A stretch of DNA of 64,000 nt from UBA12191 sp009937185 (GTDB lineage: Bacteria > Planctomycetota > UBA8108 > UBA1146), in assembly GCA_938075155.1 (NCBI GenBank), contig CALJGL010000001.1, positions 84,343 through 148,342 on the forward strand. The letters are read 5' to 3'. The notes under the pieces are model-generated. The model was not told the DNA's origin, did no database searches, and saw nothing but the letters and a program-made list of their open reading frames with translations. The position numbers and the translations under genes were made by a program. The stretch's first letter is position 1, and each line of letters begins with the position of its first letter. Below are positions 1 to 8,027 of this stretch, one piece after another.

Positions 1-328
1 GACCTAGAGAGCACTTCTCAGTTCTTATTTTCTTCAACTGAACTTCAGGGAAATTGATCCCAAACTGTTTTCCATGAAAACGAAGAGCCTGGAGTGGATC
101 TGAAAGATCGGGCTCAACACCTTTCGGTAAAGGCAGTCCTTTACCTTGGGCACCACTCACTAAATGGATTTTGCCTGTCGCTGGGGAACGAAACGATTCT
201 ATTCCAGCTTCATTACCTATAAATTGCTGTGCCCCAAGGAAGTGACTCCCGTTGGGTAAACAAAGGGCGACGAACCCTACAAATATGAGACTAAATACGA
301 AGCGATAAGTATTCAATTTGGCCCTCAC
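1..328 (-). CDS. N-terminal part of an exported protein, possibly with a metalloprotease FTP-type propeptide (partial)
   Basis: The frame is open from a GTG at 328 to the left edge, giving 109 codons; the rest lies outside the window. Residues about 7-25 are hydrophobic (YRFVFSLIFVGFVALCL) and a cleavage site after about residue 33 (FLGAQQ) is plausible, so this is an exported protein. The mature part carries DPLQALRFHGKQFGI followed by VQLKKIRTEK. That layout resembles the FTP propeptide of thermolysin/fungalysin-type metallopeptidases (segments such as AxxFLxxNxxLFGL then LxxxRxxxD). This is a weak pattern match, and the catalytic domain, if there is one, cannot be seen. No strong Shine-Dalgarno precedes the GTG. 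The gene is read away from the downstream minus-strand exported proteins, with 351 bases between. Confidence 0.55.
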   Translation of the reverse strand, partial: MRAKLNTYRFVFSLIFVGFVALCLPNGSHFLGAQQFIGNEAGIESFRSPATGKIHLVSGAQGKGLPLPKGVEPDLSDPLQALRFHGKQFGINFPEVQLKKIRTEKCSLG

Positions 329-679
329 TAGAATTAATGTTTTCTCACTCAAAATTTGATCGGTTCACTCATTAATAACTCCGCCAAGTTGCTCGGGTTT
401 CTTTTTGCAGAATCCAGAATCCAGAGTCCAGAGTCCAGAGTCCGAGGAGCAATAAATGAACAGATTTCAGCCCAACTTCACAAAATCCATTCCTAGATTT
501 TGGGCCTGAGCCAATATCTAGGTAAACTCTATGCTAGGCCTTCTGGAGTGGCCGGGCAAATACTGCATTTCAGGGTCGCGACATGATCAGATTTCTAGAT
601 CAAATACCTGTCAATCATCCCGTGCCTGACTGCAAATTCCTTGGCTATTGGCCGCATGAAGGCCTTCTAGGGCTTTTTT
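329..679. other. Intergenic region, no gene recognised
   Basis: This 351-base gap lies between two minus-strand genes. It holds a 7-base tandem repeat (409-443) and must contain the upstream signals of the left-edge partial gene. No convincing ORF, RNA or strong hairpin was seen. Confidence 0.5.
409..443. repeat. Five tandem copies of a 7-base unit
   Basis: Two copies of AGAATCC are followed directly by three copies of AGAGTCC. It is a noncoding microsatellite-like tract about 80 bases upstream of the left-edge gene's start. Confidence 0.85.
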
Positions 680-2560
680 TTACAAACAAGAGTTAAATGA
701 GTCGCAGCTGAGTGATCCCGGAGTTGAATCTGGACCACAAGTACCATTACCCGGAGGAGCTGGCCCTCCTGTAAAGAGGGCTGCAAGAGCGCTGACCGCA
801 TCCGCAATATCGACTCCCTCGTCGTCATTGTTGTCGCAGGCATTCAGACAACTGACAGAACCCGACAGGAAGAGGAATGAAAGCAAACTGACTCCATCTG
901 CAATATCAAAGGAGCCATCATCATTGCAATCACCCCGATCGAACCCGCCACCGGGGCTGAGAATGATTTGGCACCCTGCGACAAACAGGTTTTGCGACTG
1001 GCTATTCACAACAATCACTTGCTCAACAGGTGGAGATCCCAAGTTGCTATTGGCCTGTAAACTTGTGGAGACGGGCTCCGTCTGACCAACAAAAGCACTA
1101 GGAACTGTTTGATAACTCGCCTCAACAATCGCCTGTGCTGTGTCGAAAGAGAGGGTATTGATCGCTGGATTCGTGAATGAAAAAACACATCCAAAAGTGA
1201 CGCCATCCGTGAAGATATTCGTATCAAAGAAATCAGGTCCGGACCCACTGTTCAAAGCAGATAAGGCTGGGCCAGGCCCCCCTCCAGTAGCTTCCAACAG
1301 TGAAGAATCATGTCCTAAGCCGACAGAGAAACCTTGCGTGTCACTAGGGAACCCTGGGTTCGAGGATTCTTCAATAAGTTCCATGAGAACTGAAAAGCTA
1401 CCTGAACCACTCGCAGGCGAAAAAGATCCCTCTTGGAGAGGTGCACTCAATGAAAAAGCAGGAGTGGGCTCGATAGAGATTTGTACAGGAAGAACATTAG
1501 CGGCAATCGCAGTTCCACCATCGATCACGACAACACTGTCTATGGCAGGCGTGCCCAGTATCGTCGAGATTTCCAAATTTGTAACGAGTGCTTCGGAAAG
1601 ATTATCTAAGGACCCTGCAATCGCACTGTATGAAAAAGTCGCCACGTGTAGAGAGTTATCAAAGGTGATGGTTTCTTGGACTTGGAAATCGTAGAGGCAG
1701 CCCACAGCCGCTCCTGATGTAAACAGACTCTCCTGAAAGAAAGCCGGACCTGCTCCATTGTCCAGCCCAGCGAGATCAGAGCCTTGTATCACCGAATCAG
1801 CACTGAACAAACTCGCGTCATGCCCATAAGCAAAACTGAATCCATTGGTAGGTGTAATATCAGCAGGAACATCAGGAATCTGAATGAGTGAGAATTCGAC
1901 CTGAAGGCCATTCGCTATCACCTCGGAAGCCAAGAGAGTCTGGTCTCCAGATGAGATTTGAAAATCTAGAGGTGGCTCGGGTTGTAAAGTAACTACGCAG
2001 TCAGTCCCTATAAGAGTTTCAGTAGTTCCTCCACAATTCGAGACCAAATTGTCGACAGGAGGAGCCCCCAGATTGTCAGACATACTGACCACCGTAAGCA
2101 AATCGTCAGAGAGGTTTGCTATAGCACTAGGCTGAACAGAATACCCCGCAGAAATCAAAACTTTGGGAACATCAAATTGGAGAGTTTGGTCAAACGAGAA
2201 CGAGAAGACAGAGCCGACGGTGAAGCCTGTTGGAAAAGTTTCTCCGTCAAAGAAGTCTGGACCCGCTCCGCCATCGAGGGCGGCAAGTGCACCTGCAGTC
2301 GTAGCCCCAGAGGGCCCCAACTGAAGAACGGTAGGATCGTGACTAAATTGAAATGAGAATCCACAAGTATCGATCAGTGCTCCCGATGTCTGCTGAAGAC
2401 TGAACTCGAGATCAAAGTCTGCGCTCCCTGATCCCACCGGCACCAATTGGTTTGGAGAAGAAACCTCAAAGACTTGAGCGTCCACTTCGGAAAAAAGCGC
2501 GCCAAAGAGTGTGAGTGCGAAAAACACAATTCCAGATATAAACGACTTCGTATTTATCAC
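680..2560 (-). CDS. Exported protein with three cohesin-like repeats and a C-terminal double dockerin-like module
   Basis: The start is GTG at 2560, seven bases after a perfect GAGGAGGA site; an open TTG 54 bases upstream has no such site. The 626-residue product begins with a signal peptide (hydrophobic ISGIVFFALTLFGALF, cleavage near VDAQ). Three repeats of roughly 165 residues follow. Each has the pattern GFSxxxxHDxxxL, then AL..GxGPxFF, then GxxxGxVFxF, a beta-sandwich layout resembling cohesin domains. Residues 542-626 hold two EF-hand-like dockerin segments (GDCNDDGSFDIADG and DNNDDEGVDIADA). A tail with cysteines (CGPDSTPGSLSC then CL) ends the protein. The same architecture recurs in the next gene downstream of the 2864-2928 hairpin. 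Its function is probably structural, extracellular or on the cell surface. The cohesin assignment is inferred from pattern, not from a profile search. Confidence 0.8.
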   Translation of the reverse strand: MINTKSFISGIVFFALTLFGALFSEVDAQVFEVSSPNQLVPVGSGSADFDLEFSLQQTSGALIDTCGFSFQFSHDPTVLQLGPSGATTAGALAALDGGAGPDFFDGETFPTGFTVGSVFSFSFDQTLQFDVPKVLISAGYSVQPSAIANLSDDLLTVVSMSDNLGAPPVDNLVSNCGGTTETLIGTDCVVTLQPEPPLDFQISSGDQTLLASEVIANGLQVEFSLIQIPDVPADITPTNGFSFAYGHDASLFSADSVIQGSDLAGLDNGAGPAFFQESLFTSGAAVGCLYDFQVQETITFDNSLHVATFSYSAIAGSLDNLSEALVTNLEISTILGTPAIDSVVVIDGGTAIAANVLPVQISIEPTPAFSLSAPLQEGSFSPASGSGSFSVLMELIEESSNPGFPSDTQGFSVGLGHDSSLLEATGGGPGPALSALNSGSGPDFFDTNIFTDGVTFGCVFSFTNPAINTLSFDTAQAIVEASYQTVPSAFVGQTEPVSTSLQANSNLGSPPVEQVIVVNSQSQNLFVAGCQIILSPGGGFDRGDCNDDGSFDIADGVSLLSFLFLSGSVSCLNACDNNDDEGVDIADAVSALAALFTGGPAPPGNGTCGPDSTPGSLSCDSFNSCL

Positions 2561-2567
2561 TTCTGTA

Positions 2568-2575
2568 TCCTCCTC
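2568..2575 (-). promoter_or_regulatory. Ribosome binding site deciding the GTG start at 2560
   Basis: The minus strand reads GAGGAGGA here, with seven bases to the GTG. It is one of the strongest SD sites in the window and overrules the longer TTG-initiated frame. Confidence 0.75.
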
Positions 2576-2863
2576 ATTCGTACCAAATGAAAACCTCTCC
2601 CAACGAGCACGCAATGAATCCGGCGAGCTGGAACAGAGTTAGACCTATTTTATCCATCTTGAGAGCAAATCGGTCAACCACTCGATCCAGCGAAGAAGAT
2701 CGAAAAACATGTCCAGAAATCATCTAGGGGACAAGTCTTGGTATTTTATCCAGCAATACAAAGAAGACAGAAAGGACCGATTCTCAACTCTCTCAATCTC
2801 AATGATATCGCACCTATTCACCGCCTCCTGCACGAGTGGCGGAGATGAATATTTAATTTGAAA

Positions 2864-2928
2864 GCACCCCCGGCAGTTCAAAGTCCGATTTCAAATCACG
2901 GACATTATTAATGAACTGCCGGGGGTGC
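2864..2928 (-). terminator. Strong hairpin terminator after the two-repeat dockerin protein
   Basis: A perfect 17-base inverted repeat (2864-2880 with 2912-2928) lies just past the stop codon at 2938. The 31-base loop contains a second small stem (GTCCG/CGGAC). On the minus strand the stem is followed by CTTTCAAATT rather than a clean U run, so the termination mode is not certain. Confidence 0.7.
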
Positions 2929-2937
2929 CGGAAATTA

Positions 2938-4320
2938 TTACTCGCAGACAGGGAAGCTATCGCAGGTCAATGCACCCTCTGTCGGATCGGGCGCACATGA
3001 GCCGGCCCCTGGAGGAGCTGGATCGCCAGAGAACAGAACCCCGAGAAGAACGATTGCGTCAGCAATGTCCATGACTTCATCGTCGTTTCCATCGCAGGCA
3101 TCATTGCAGAGGAGCGTGTCGCCAGCAAACAATCCGCCGAGCAACTTGATCACATCTGCAAGATCCAAGGTACCGTCGACATTGCAGTCGCCTCGGTCAA
3201 ATCCACCCAAAGCGGTCAAGGATAAAACACCACTCAACCCATTCATGGGGATGGAAGTGCCATCTACGACCATGACCAAAGTAACGCCAGTAGGGCCAAG
3301 GCCTACTACAGGAGTCAATGTTGTCTCAGTCACTGAACTGGGAGCAGATCCGGCAAGGGTACCTGCGACAGTATCAAAATCGATACTGAGGACCTCTTCA
3401 GGTAATCCAAACTCGAGGAATGACACACCTTGGAAGTCGTAAATACAGCCCACGGTTAATCCACCAGCGAGCAACGATACGTTGAAAAACTCTGCGCCAG
3501 CACCACTCTCGAGTGCGGAAAGGCTCGCACCCTGGGTCACTCCAGTTGCGTCAATTACCTGACCGTCATAAGAAAGGCCCAATGAAAATCCTTGAGTGGG
3601 GTTAGCAGAGCCTCCAGCAGAGATGTCCTCTGAGATACTGAGGCCAACTGTTGCTGATCCGGCTCCACTGGAACCATTAAAGGATGCTGCTGAATCTTCC
3701 ACCTGACAATTAAAGACGATAGGAGGAGCCGCTTGAATTGTGACACTGCAGGTTTCAACTGAAGCAGGAGCAGATTCTCCAGAACCGATCACTACAACAG
3801 TTGCTGTTGGAGGAGATCCCAGTCCACTTCCTTGAGAAATCTGAGTCAAGAGATCACCCGTCACACCTGTAAGAGCACCGGGTAAAGTTTCGTAATCAGC
3901 ACTGATCACCGGCTTGGCAATCTCGTACGTGATTGTTTGATTTTGAGCAGTGAAAGCGTAAATCACTCCACAGGTGAATCCATTGGGGAAAATCTCACCC
4001 TGAATGAAATCGGGTCCAGTTCCGCCATTCAAAGCGGTGATCGGCCCCAAAGTACCTGGTACGTAGGGTCCCGTTCCGGAAGGGGTCACTGCTAGTAACG
4101 TATCGTCATGACTACAGGAGAAGGAGAAGCCTCTGGTCTCCTCAATGGTCCCTGTTGTTTGTTGGATGCTGAAGTCGAGTGAAAAACTCGCTTGTCCTCC
4201 TGAAGAAGCAACGGATTGATCCGCCGCAGAAATTACAAATGCAGACTGTGCCATTGCGTTTTGTGTTCCAAAAAGGAAGCAGAACACTGACAGAGCTAAA
4301 ACTAAAATCTTGGTGGACAT
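2938..4320 (-). CDS. Exported protein with two cohesin-like repeats and a C-terminal double dockerin-like module
   Basis: The start chosen is ATG at 4320, preceded by GAGGAT at a normal distance; an ATG 15 bases upstream is also open. The 460-residue product has a signal peptide (ILVLALSVFCFLFG, cleavage after AMA). Two repeats follow, each with GFSxxxSHD or GFSLGLSYD, ALxxGxGxxF and GxxxGxIYxF, like those in the protein encoded at 680-2560. Residues 376-460 carry the double dockerin-like module (GDCNVDGTLDLADV and DGNDDEVMDIADA) and the cysteine tail (CAPDPTEGALTC, CE). It is clearly a paralogue of the 680-2560 product, with one repeat fewer. A structural surface role is the likely one; no catalytic residues were recognised. 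A strong hairpin follows the stop. Confidence 0.82.
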   Translation of the reverse strand: MSTKILVLALSVFCFLFGTQNAMAQSAFVISAADQSVASSGGQASFSLDFSIQQTTGTIEETRGFSFSCSHDDTLLAVTPSGTGPYVPGTLGPITALNGGTGPDFIQGEIFPNGFTCGVIYAFTAQNQTITYEIAKPVISADYETLPGALTGVTGDLLTQISQGSGLGSPPTATVVVIGSGESAPASVETCSVTIQAAPPIVFNCQVEDSAASFNGSSGAGSATVGLSISEDISAGGSANPTQGFSLGLSYDGQVIDATGVTQGASLSALESGAGAEFFNVSLLAGGLTVGCIYDFQGVSFLEFGLPEEVLSIDFDTVAGTLAGSAPSSVTETTLTPVVGLGPTGVTLVMVVDGTSIPMNGLSGVLSLTALGGFDRGDCNVDGTLDLADVIKLLGGLFAGDTLLCNDACDGNDDEVMDIADAIVLLGVLFSGDPAPPGAGSCAPDPTEGALTCDSFPVCE

Positions 4321-4665
4321 GGAAATCCTCGCCATTCTTGACCGACAGGAAGCTTCCCAGTCAGGACGGGATGATTCCTAGAAAAGTCTTGAAATTTTGT
4401 ATTCGTAAACCAATTGGGATGATTTCCGGTATCCGAATCAAAAATCGAATCTCTTCGACGATGATTCAATAACAGAGAAGAACCGAATCCGGGGTGTTAG
4501 AGCTCAGCTGGCGGATCCAACTGGCACAACCTACTGTTGCTGTAGGGGTCTTTCTCCCACGGCAACAATCCCGGTGTTCTCGAAAACACCCTACTCGCTA
4601 CCTCCAAGACTACCGATTTAGTAGGAGTGCACAATCTAGCAATTCGCAAGTCACTAAAGACTCAC
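4321..4665. other. Intergenic region, no gene recognised
   Basis: This 345-base gap lies between minus-strand genes. A 6-base-pair hairpin (GGTGTT/AACACC, 4573-4590) lies about 75 bases past the stop of the VKOR-DsbA gene and could be a weak terminator. The region must also hold the promoter of the 2938-4320 gene. No tRNA could be folded from it. Confidence 0.4.
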
Positions 4666-5913
4666 CTACCATTCTTGGTTTTTAGACACGAAGGCTTCTT
4701 TTAATGAATCCGCCTGGATTTCCCAAAACCCGGGGCTTTTTCGCATCAAACGACTGACTACCCTTCGATTAAGGAATACTGCAGGTGTTCCTCTAACAGA
4801 CGCTTTCCTGCCTAGAGCCACATCTTCCGTGATTCTTTTCCGCACTCCCGGAGAACTCATATCACGGGTAAATTTGCCGACTTCAGCTCCGATCGACTGC
4901 GCAGCTTCAGCCCACTTTACGGATCCCAGCGACGATCTTCTTTCGAGAAGATAATCCCTCATTTCCCAGAATTTCCCCTGAAGCCTTGCAGCCTCAAGAG
5001 CTTGGGCTCCGGCAAACGCATATGGGTGCTCAGATGTATTCGGATAATGTTTCCATACAATTTCTAGGTGCCCATTGAAGATCGGCATAATGACGTCTTC
5101 GAGATATTTTTCAAATTGAGCACAGTTGGAACATTGAATATCAGAGAAGATCGTCAGTTGATATCGCAAACCCTTCGTCTTTCCTCTTTTGGGATCATCT
5201 CTTCGAATATCATCACTATCAAACTTGTAACCGCCCCCACGATACGCGGTCTCCACCTTTTCAATATCTTCAGCCAACTTTTTGAGTTCTAAAGTTTGTT
5301 CCTGAATAGCATCAAATCGTGCCACTGCTTTCCCCTCGGAGATCTGTAACTGTGCAGTCCAGCCCCCAAGAATAGCGATCACCCCCACTGCGAGGAGCAA
5401 CCTCAAGGAAGGCTCTCCTTTCGCCCATGAAACATCGCCAACGGGCCTCAGGATAAAAGCGATGGCAAAGATCCCGACGTTACACATGTGACTGATCAAG
5501 CACAGCCCGCAGGTATCCCCGATGACTCCGAGCATGAGGATGATATAGGCGATGGAACCGATGACTCCTAGGCCATTGAACCAAAGCATCCAGCGAGAAA
5601 GAACCGCTCTGCCAGTATCCGGTGCACCCAATAACAGGTACCAAGCCGCCAATAGTGCGTAGTAAACAAACCCAATGGCAGCGACAGGAATACCCTCATA
5701 GGGTCCTTCTGATTGATCATCTCCGGGGGGGAATACTCCCCATACGCCATTGACTACAGAAGCGCAGCCATCACCTGATTCCCCACAGACACCCGACAGT
5801 AATCCAAGATCCGGTTGTTTTCCTGCATGCAGAGAAAGTAGCGAAGAACACATCCACAGGGCCACTAATGAAAGCGCTCCTGCAGCCCATCTCAATTTCA
5901 TAGCTTTTGACAT
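4666..5913 (-). CDS. VKOR-DsbA fusion: membrane disulfide-forming oxidoreductase
   Basis: This 415-residue protein joins a vitamin K epoxide reductase-like membrane domain to a periplasmic thioredoxin-fold domain. It would oxidise secreted proteins and pass electrons to quinone, as DsbB plus DsbA do. The VKOR part (residues about 1-190) has four to five hydrophobic segments, the loop cysteines C43 and C50, and the quinone-side CGLC pair (C135, C138). A linker of about 50 residues leads to the DsbA-like part with active site CSNC (261-264) and the cis-proline loop GTP (375-377). All catalytic cysteines are present. ATG at 5913 is preceded by GGAGG at six bases. The flanking dockerin-type exported proteins carry conserved cysteines and are plausible clients, which is inference. 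Natural VKOR-DsbA fusions are known in several bacterial phyla. Confidence 0.92.
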   Translation of the reverse strand: MSKAMKLRWAAGALSLVALWMCSSLLSLHAGKQPDLGLLSGVCGESGDGCASVVNGVWGVFPPGDDQSEGPYEGIPVAAIGFVYYALLAAWYLLLGAPDTGRAVLSRWMLWFNGLGVIGSIAYIILMLGVIGDTCGLCLISHMCNVGIFAIAFILRPVGDVSWAKGEPSLRLLLAVGVIAILGGWTAQLQISEGKAVARFDAIQEQTLELKKLAEDIEKVETAYRGGGYKFDSDDIRRDDPKRGKTKGLRYQLTIFSDIQCSNCAQFEKYLEDVIMPIFNGHLEIVWKHYPNTSEHPYAFAGAQALEAARLQGKFWEMRDYLLERRSSLGSVKWAEAAQSIGAEVGKFTRDMSSPGVRKRITEDVALGRKASVRGTPAVFLNRRVVSRLMRKSPGFWEIQADSLKEAFVSKNQEW

Positions 5914-6120
5914 CGGTGCCTCCGATTCAGAGTTTCCGTCAATGAGTCGATCTGATCAAGTTCAGAGCATACGCAGTTCAATGCAAAATGGCCAAGGGGT
6001 AACGAGATTCTTCCTGTTTCATGACGATGAAATTCGTAGATAATGCTCATTCTTGAATCGGGGGGGGGCTTTTTGTACGCTCTTCCAATACGGCAGCGAA
6101 TGCCCCAAAGGAGTGCATCC

Positions 6121-7362
6121 ATGAGTATGCAGGAATCACTAGAAGTCTCACAAGAGGAATTCAGTCAACGACGTCAGCGACTCTCGGAAACCTTGGATGG
6201 AGCAACCGCCGTCATCTTTGCAGGAAAAGGAGGAGGTCTTCATGACGAATTCAGACCAAATCTTAACTTCGAATACCTGACAGGCATCACCGATGAATCA
6301 GGTGCCATTCTATTGTTGAATCCTGGAGATCAAAATCCCGCTCGCAGAGAGATACTGTTCCTCGAACCCCACCTTCCAGAATTAGAAAAATGGGATGGCT
6401 GGAGAGGACCCATCGACTCCAAGCTTCGGAGTAGTTATGGCTTCAAAAGCTTGATGAGAGTTTCGGCATTTCCGGGCGCATTGCTCCAAGCCTGCAAAAG
6501 ATCATTGCATGGTATGTGTCTGCATCCATTGGTGAACCATCAGTCTCCGGTAGGACCAGACCTTGAAGTTTTCCAAAAGTTACAACAGAGGATTCCAGGC
6601 TTCAAAGTGACGGATGGAAGTTCATTAGTCCCCCAGTTACGGAGCGTGAAATCTAAATCCGAATTAAACATGATTCGGAAATCTGCAGAAATCACTGCGA
6701 AGGGATTCCAGAGTATTCTTAATACTCTGAAACCTGGCATCACAGAATTCGATGTTCAAGAAGCCGCAGAACATGCGTACCGAGCCCATGGCTCTCGTGG
6801 TCCATTCTATGGCACGATAGTAGGAGCCGGATTCAATGGCACCATTCTTCACTACAGAGCCAATTGTGACGTCATTGCGGACGGAGAGATGGTCGTTATT
6901 GATAGTGGAGCGCGATTCGGAAAAGGCTCAGGGGGATATGGCTCCGATGTCACACGAACCTATCCCGCAAATGGACGATTCACCGAACGTCAAAAAGAAA
7001 TCTATTCGATAGTTTTGGAATCTATGGAAACCACCATAGCAGCGGTCAAACCCGGAATTACCTACGCTGAACTCGATTCCATCTCTAGAAAAATCATTAC
7101 GGATGCAGGATACGGCGATTATTACCCCCATGGCGTAGGACACCCCATTGGACTCGAAGTTCATGATGTTCAACCCGATCATCATGTTGCAGAAGGGGCG
7201 ATCATCACCATTGAACCGGGAATCTATCTCCCCGAAGAAAACTTCGGCGTCCGCATCGAAGACGACATTTTGGCGACCTCAGAAGGCCCCGTAAATCTGA
7301 CCGGAGAGATTCCAAAAACAATCGAGGATATTGAATCCGCTATGGCGAACACCACCCCTTGA
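6121..7362 (+). CDS. pepP: Xaa-Pro aminopeptidase, M24B family
   Basis: A cytosolic metallopeptidase that removes N-terminal residues preceding proline. The start is ATG at 6121 (413 residues), seven bases after AAAGGAG; the open frame reaches 78 bases further upstream without support. Residues 1-140 form the AMP_N domain (FSQRRQRL, NFEYLTG). The C-terminal pita-bread fold shows all five metal ligands: Asp in VIDSGA, Asp in GSDVTRTYP, His in HGVGHPIGLEVHD, Glu in TIEPGIY and Glu in RIEDD. The length is normal for PepP. The HD-hydrolase gene begins 17 bases after the stop, so the two probably form an operon. It runs divergently from the VKOR-DsbA gene across about 200 bases. The PepP versus PepQ assignment rests on the AMP_N domain and is less certain than the family. 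Confidence 0.92.
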   Translation: MSMQESLEVSQEEFSQRRQRLSETLDGATAVIFAGKGGGLHDEFRPNLNFEYLTGITDESGAILLLNPGDQNPARREILFLEPHLPELEKWDGWRGPIDSKLRSSYGFKSLMRVSAFPGALLQACKRSLHGMCLHPLVNHQSPVGPDLEVFQKLQQRIPGFKVTDGSSLVPQLRSVKSKSELNMIRKSAEITAKGFQSILNTLKPGITEFDVQEAAEHAYRAHGSRGPFYGTIVGAGFNGTILHYRANCDVIADGEMVVIDSGARFGKGSGGYGSDVTRTYPANGRFTERQKEIYSIVLESMETTIAAVKPGITYAELDSISRKIITDAGYGDYYPHGVGHPIGLEVHDVQPDHHVAEGAIITIEPGIYLPEENFGVRIEDDILATSEGPVNLTGEIPKTIEDIESAMANTTP

Positions 7363-7379
7363 GAAGGAGTCGCAAATTG

Positions 7380-7919
7380 ATGACAAGAGAAGAATCCCGA
7401 GAACTCCTCACAAGCATGATGGAATCGCCTGCTCTTCTGGCTCATGTCCGATCGGTAGAGATCGTCATGGAGGCATACGCAACAAAATACGGTGAAGACT
7501 CAGATCACTGGGCCATCACTGGCCTTCTTCATGATGCGGATTATGAAAAACATCCTGAAGAACACCCAAAGGTGATCACAGCTCTCCTAGAGGAACGTGG
7601 AGAAACAGAGAAAGCACATGCGATTCACTGTCATTACACGAAGTGGGGATACGAGTGCGAAACACTCCTCGATAAAGCCCTACTCGCCAGTGATGAACTG
7701 ACGGGGTTGATCATCGCTGTCGCCAGATTACGCCCCAACAAACTTCAAGACTTAACCCCTAAGTCGGTGAAGAAAAAACTCAAGGACAAGAATTTCGCTG
7801 CAGGAGTGGACCGGACAGAGGTGCACACGGGTATTGAACTTCTAGGCGTAGATTTAGACGATCACATCTCTTTTATCATCGCAGCCCTAAAGCCCTTCGA
7901 AAAAGAAGTGATCGTTTGA
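7380..7919 (+). CDS. HD-domain metal-dependent hydrolase
   Basis: A predicted phosphohydrolase of the HD superfamily, 179 residues from ATG 7380. AAGGAG lies ten bases upstream, and an in-frame TTG directly before the ATG is an alternative. The metal-binding set is visible: His in LLAHVRSVE, the HD pair in GLLHDADYE, a further His in AIHCHYTKWGY and Asp in LLASDELTG. The substrate cannot be told from sequence; relatives act on nucleotides or other phosphoesters. It follows pepP closely and is probably co-transcribed. After the stop a 7-base dyad (ATCAGCC, 7925-7931, with GGCTGAT, 7954-7960) could mark the operon end, but this is weak. Confidence 0.8.
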   Translation: MTREESRELLTSMMESPALLAHVRSVEIVMEAYATKYGEDSDHWAITGLLHDADYEKHPEEHPKVITALLEERGETEKAHAIHCHYTKWGYECETLLDKALLASDELTGLIIAVARLRPNKLQDLTPKSVKKKLKDKNFAAGVDRTEVHTGIELLGVDLDDHISFIIAALKPFEKEVIV

Positions 7920-8027
7920 TTCCAATCAGCCGCCACGAGTGAACTAGGTACTTGGCTGATCAGCTTCTCAGGATAAGATCAATATCAGATCGATTTATGC
8001 TCACATCGAGACAGAAAAGCGGTTTCC

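Noticed and set aside
1140..1694. Plus-strand open frame of 184 codons inside the first dockerin-type gene
   Set aside because: Antisense shadow with no SD, no known motifs and poor composition, fully inside a well-supported gene.
4490..4560. Possible tRNA-like D-arm (AGAGCTCAGCTGGCGG) in an intergenic region
   Set aside because: No T-arm with TTC and no 7-base acceptor stem could be folded on either strand.
5898..6122. Minus-strand open frame of 74 codons spanning the divergent promoter region of pepP
   Set aside because: It overlaps starts and SD sites of two good genes and has no motif; treated as chance.
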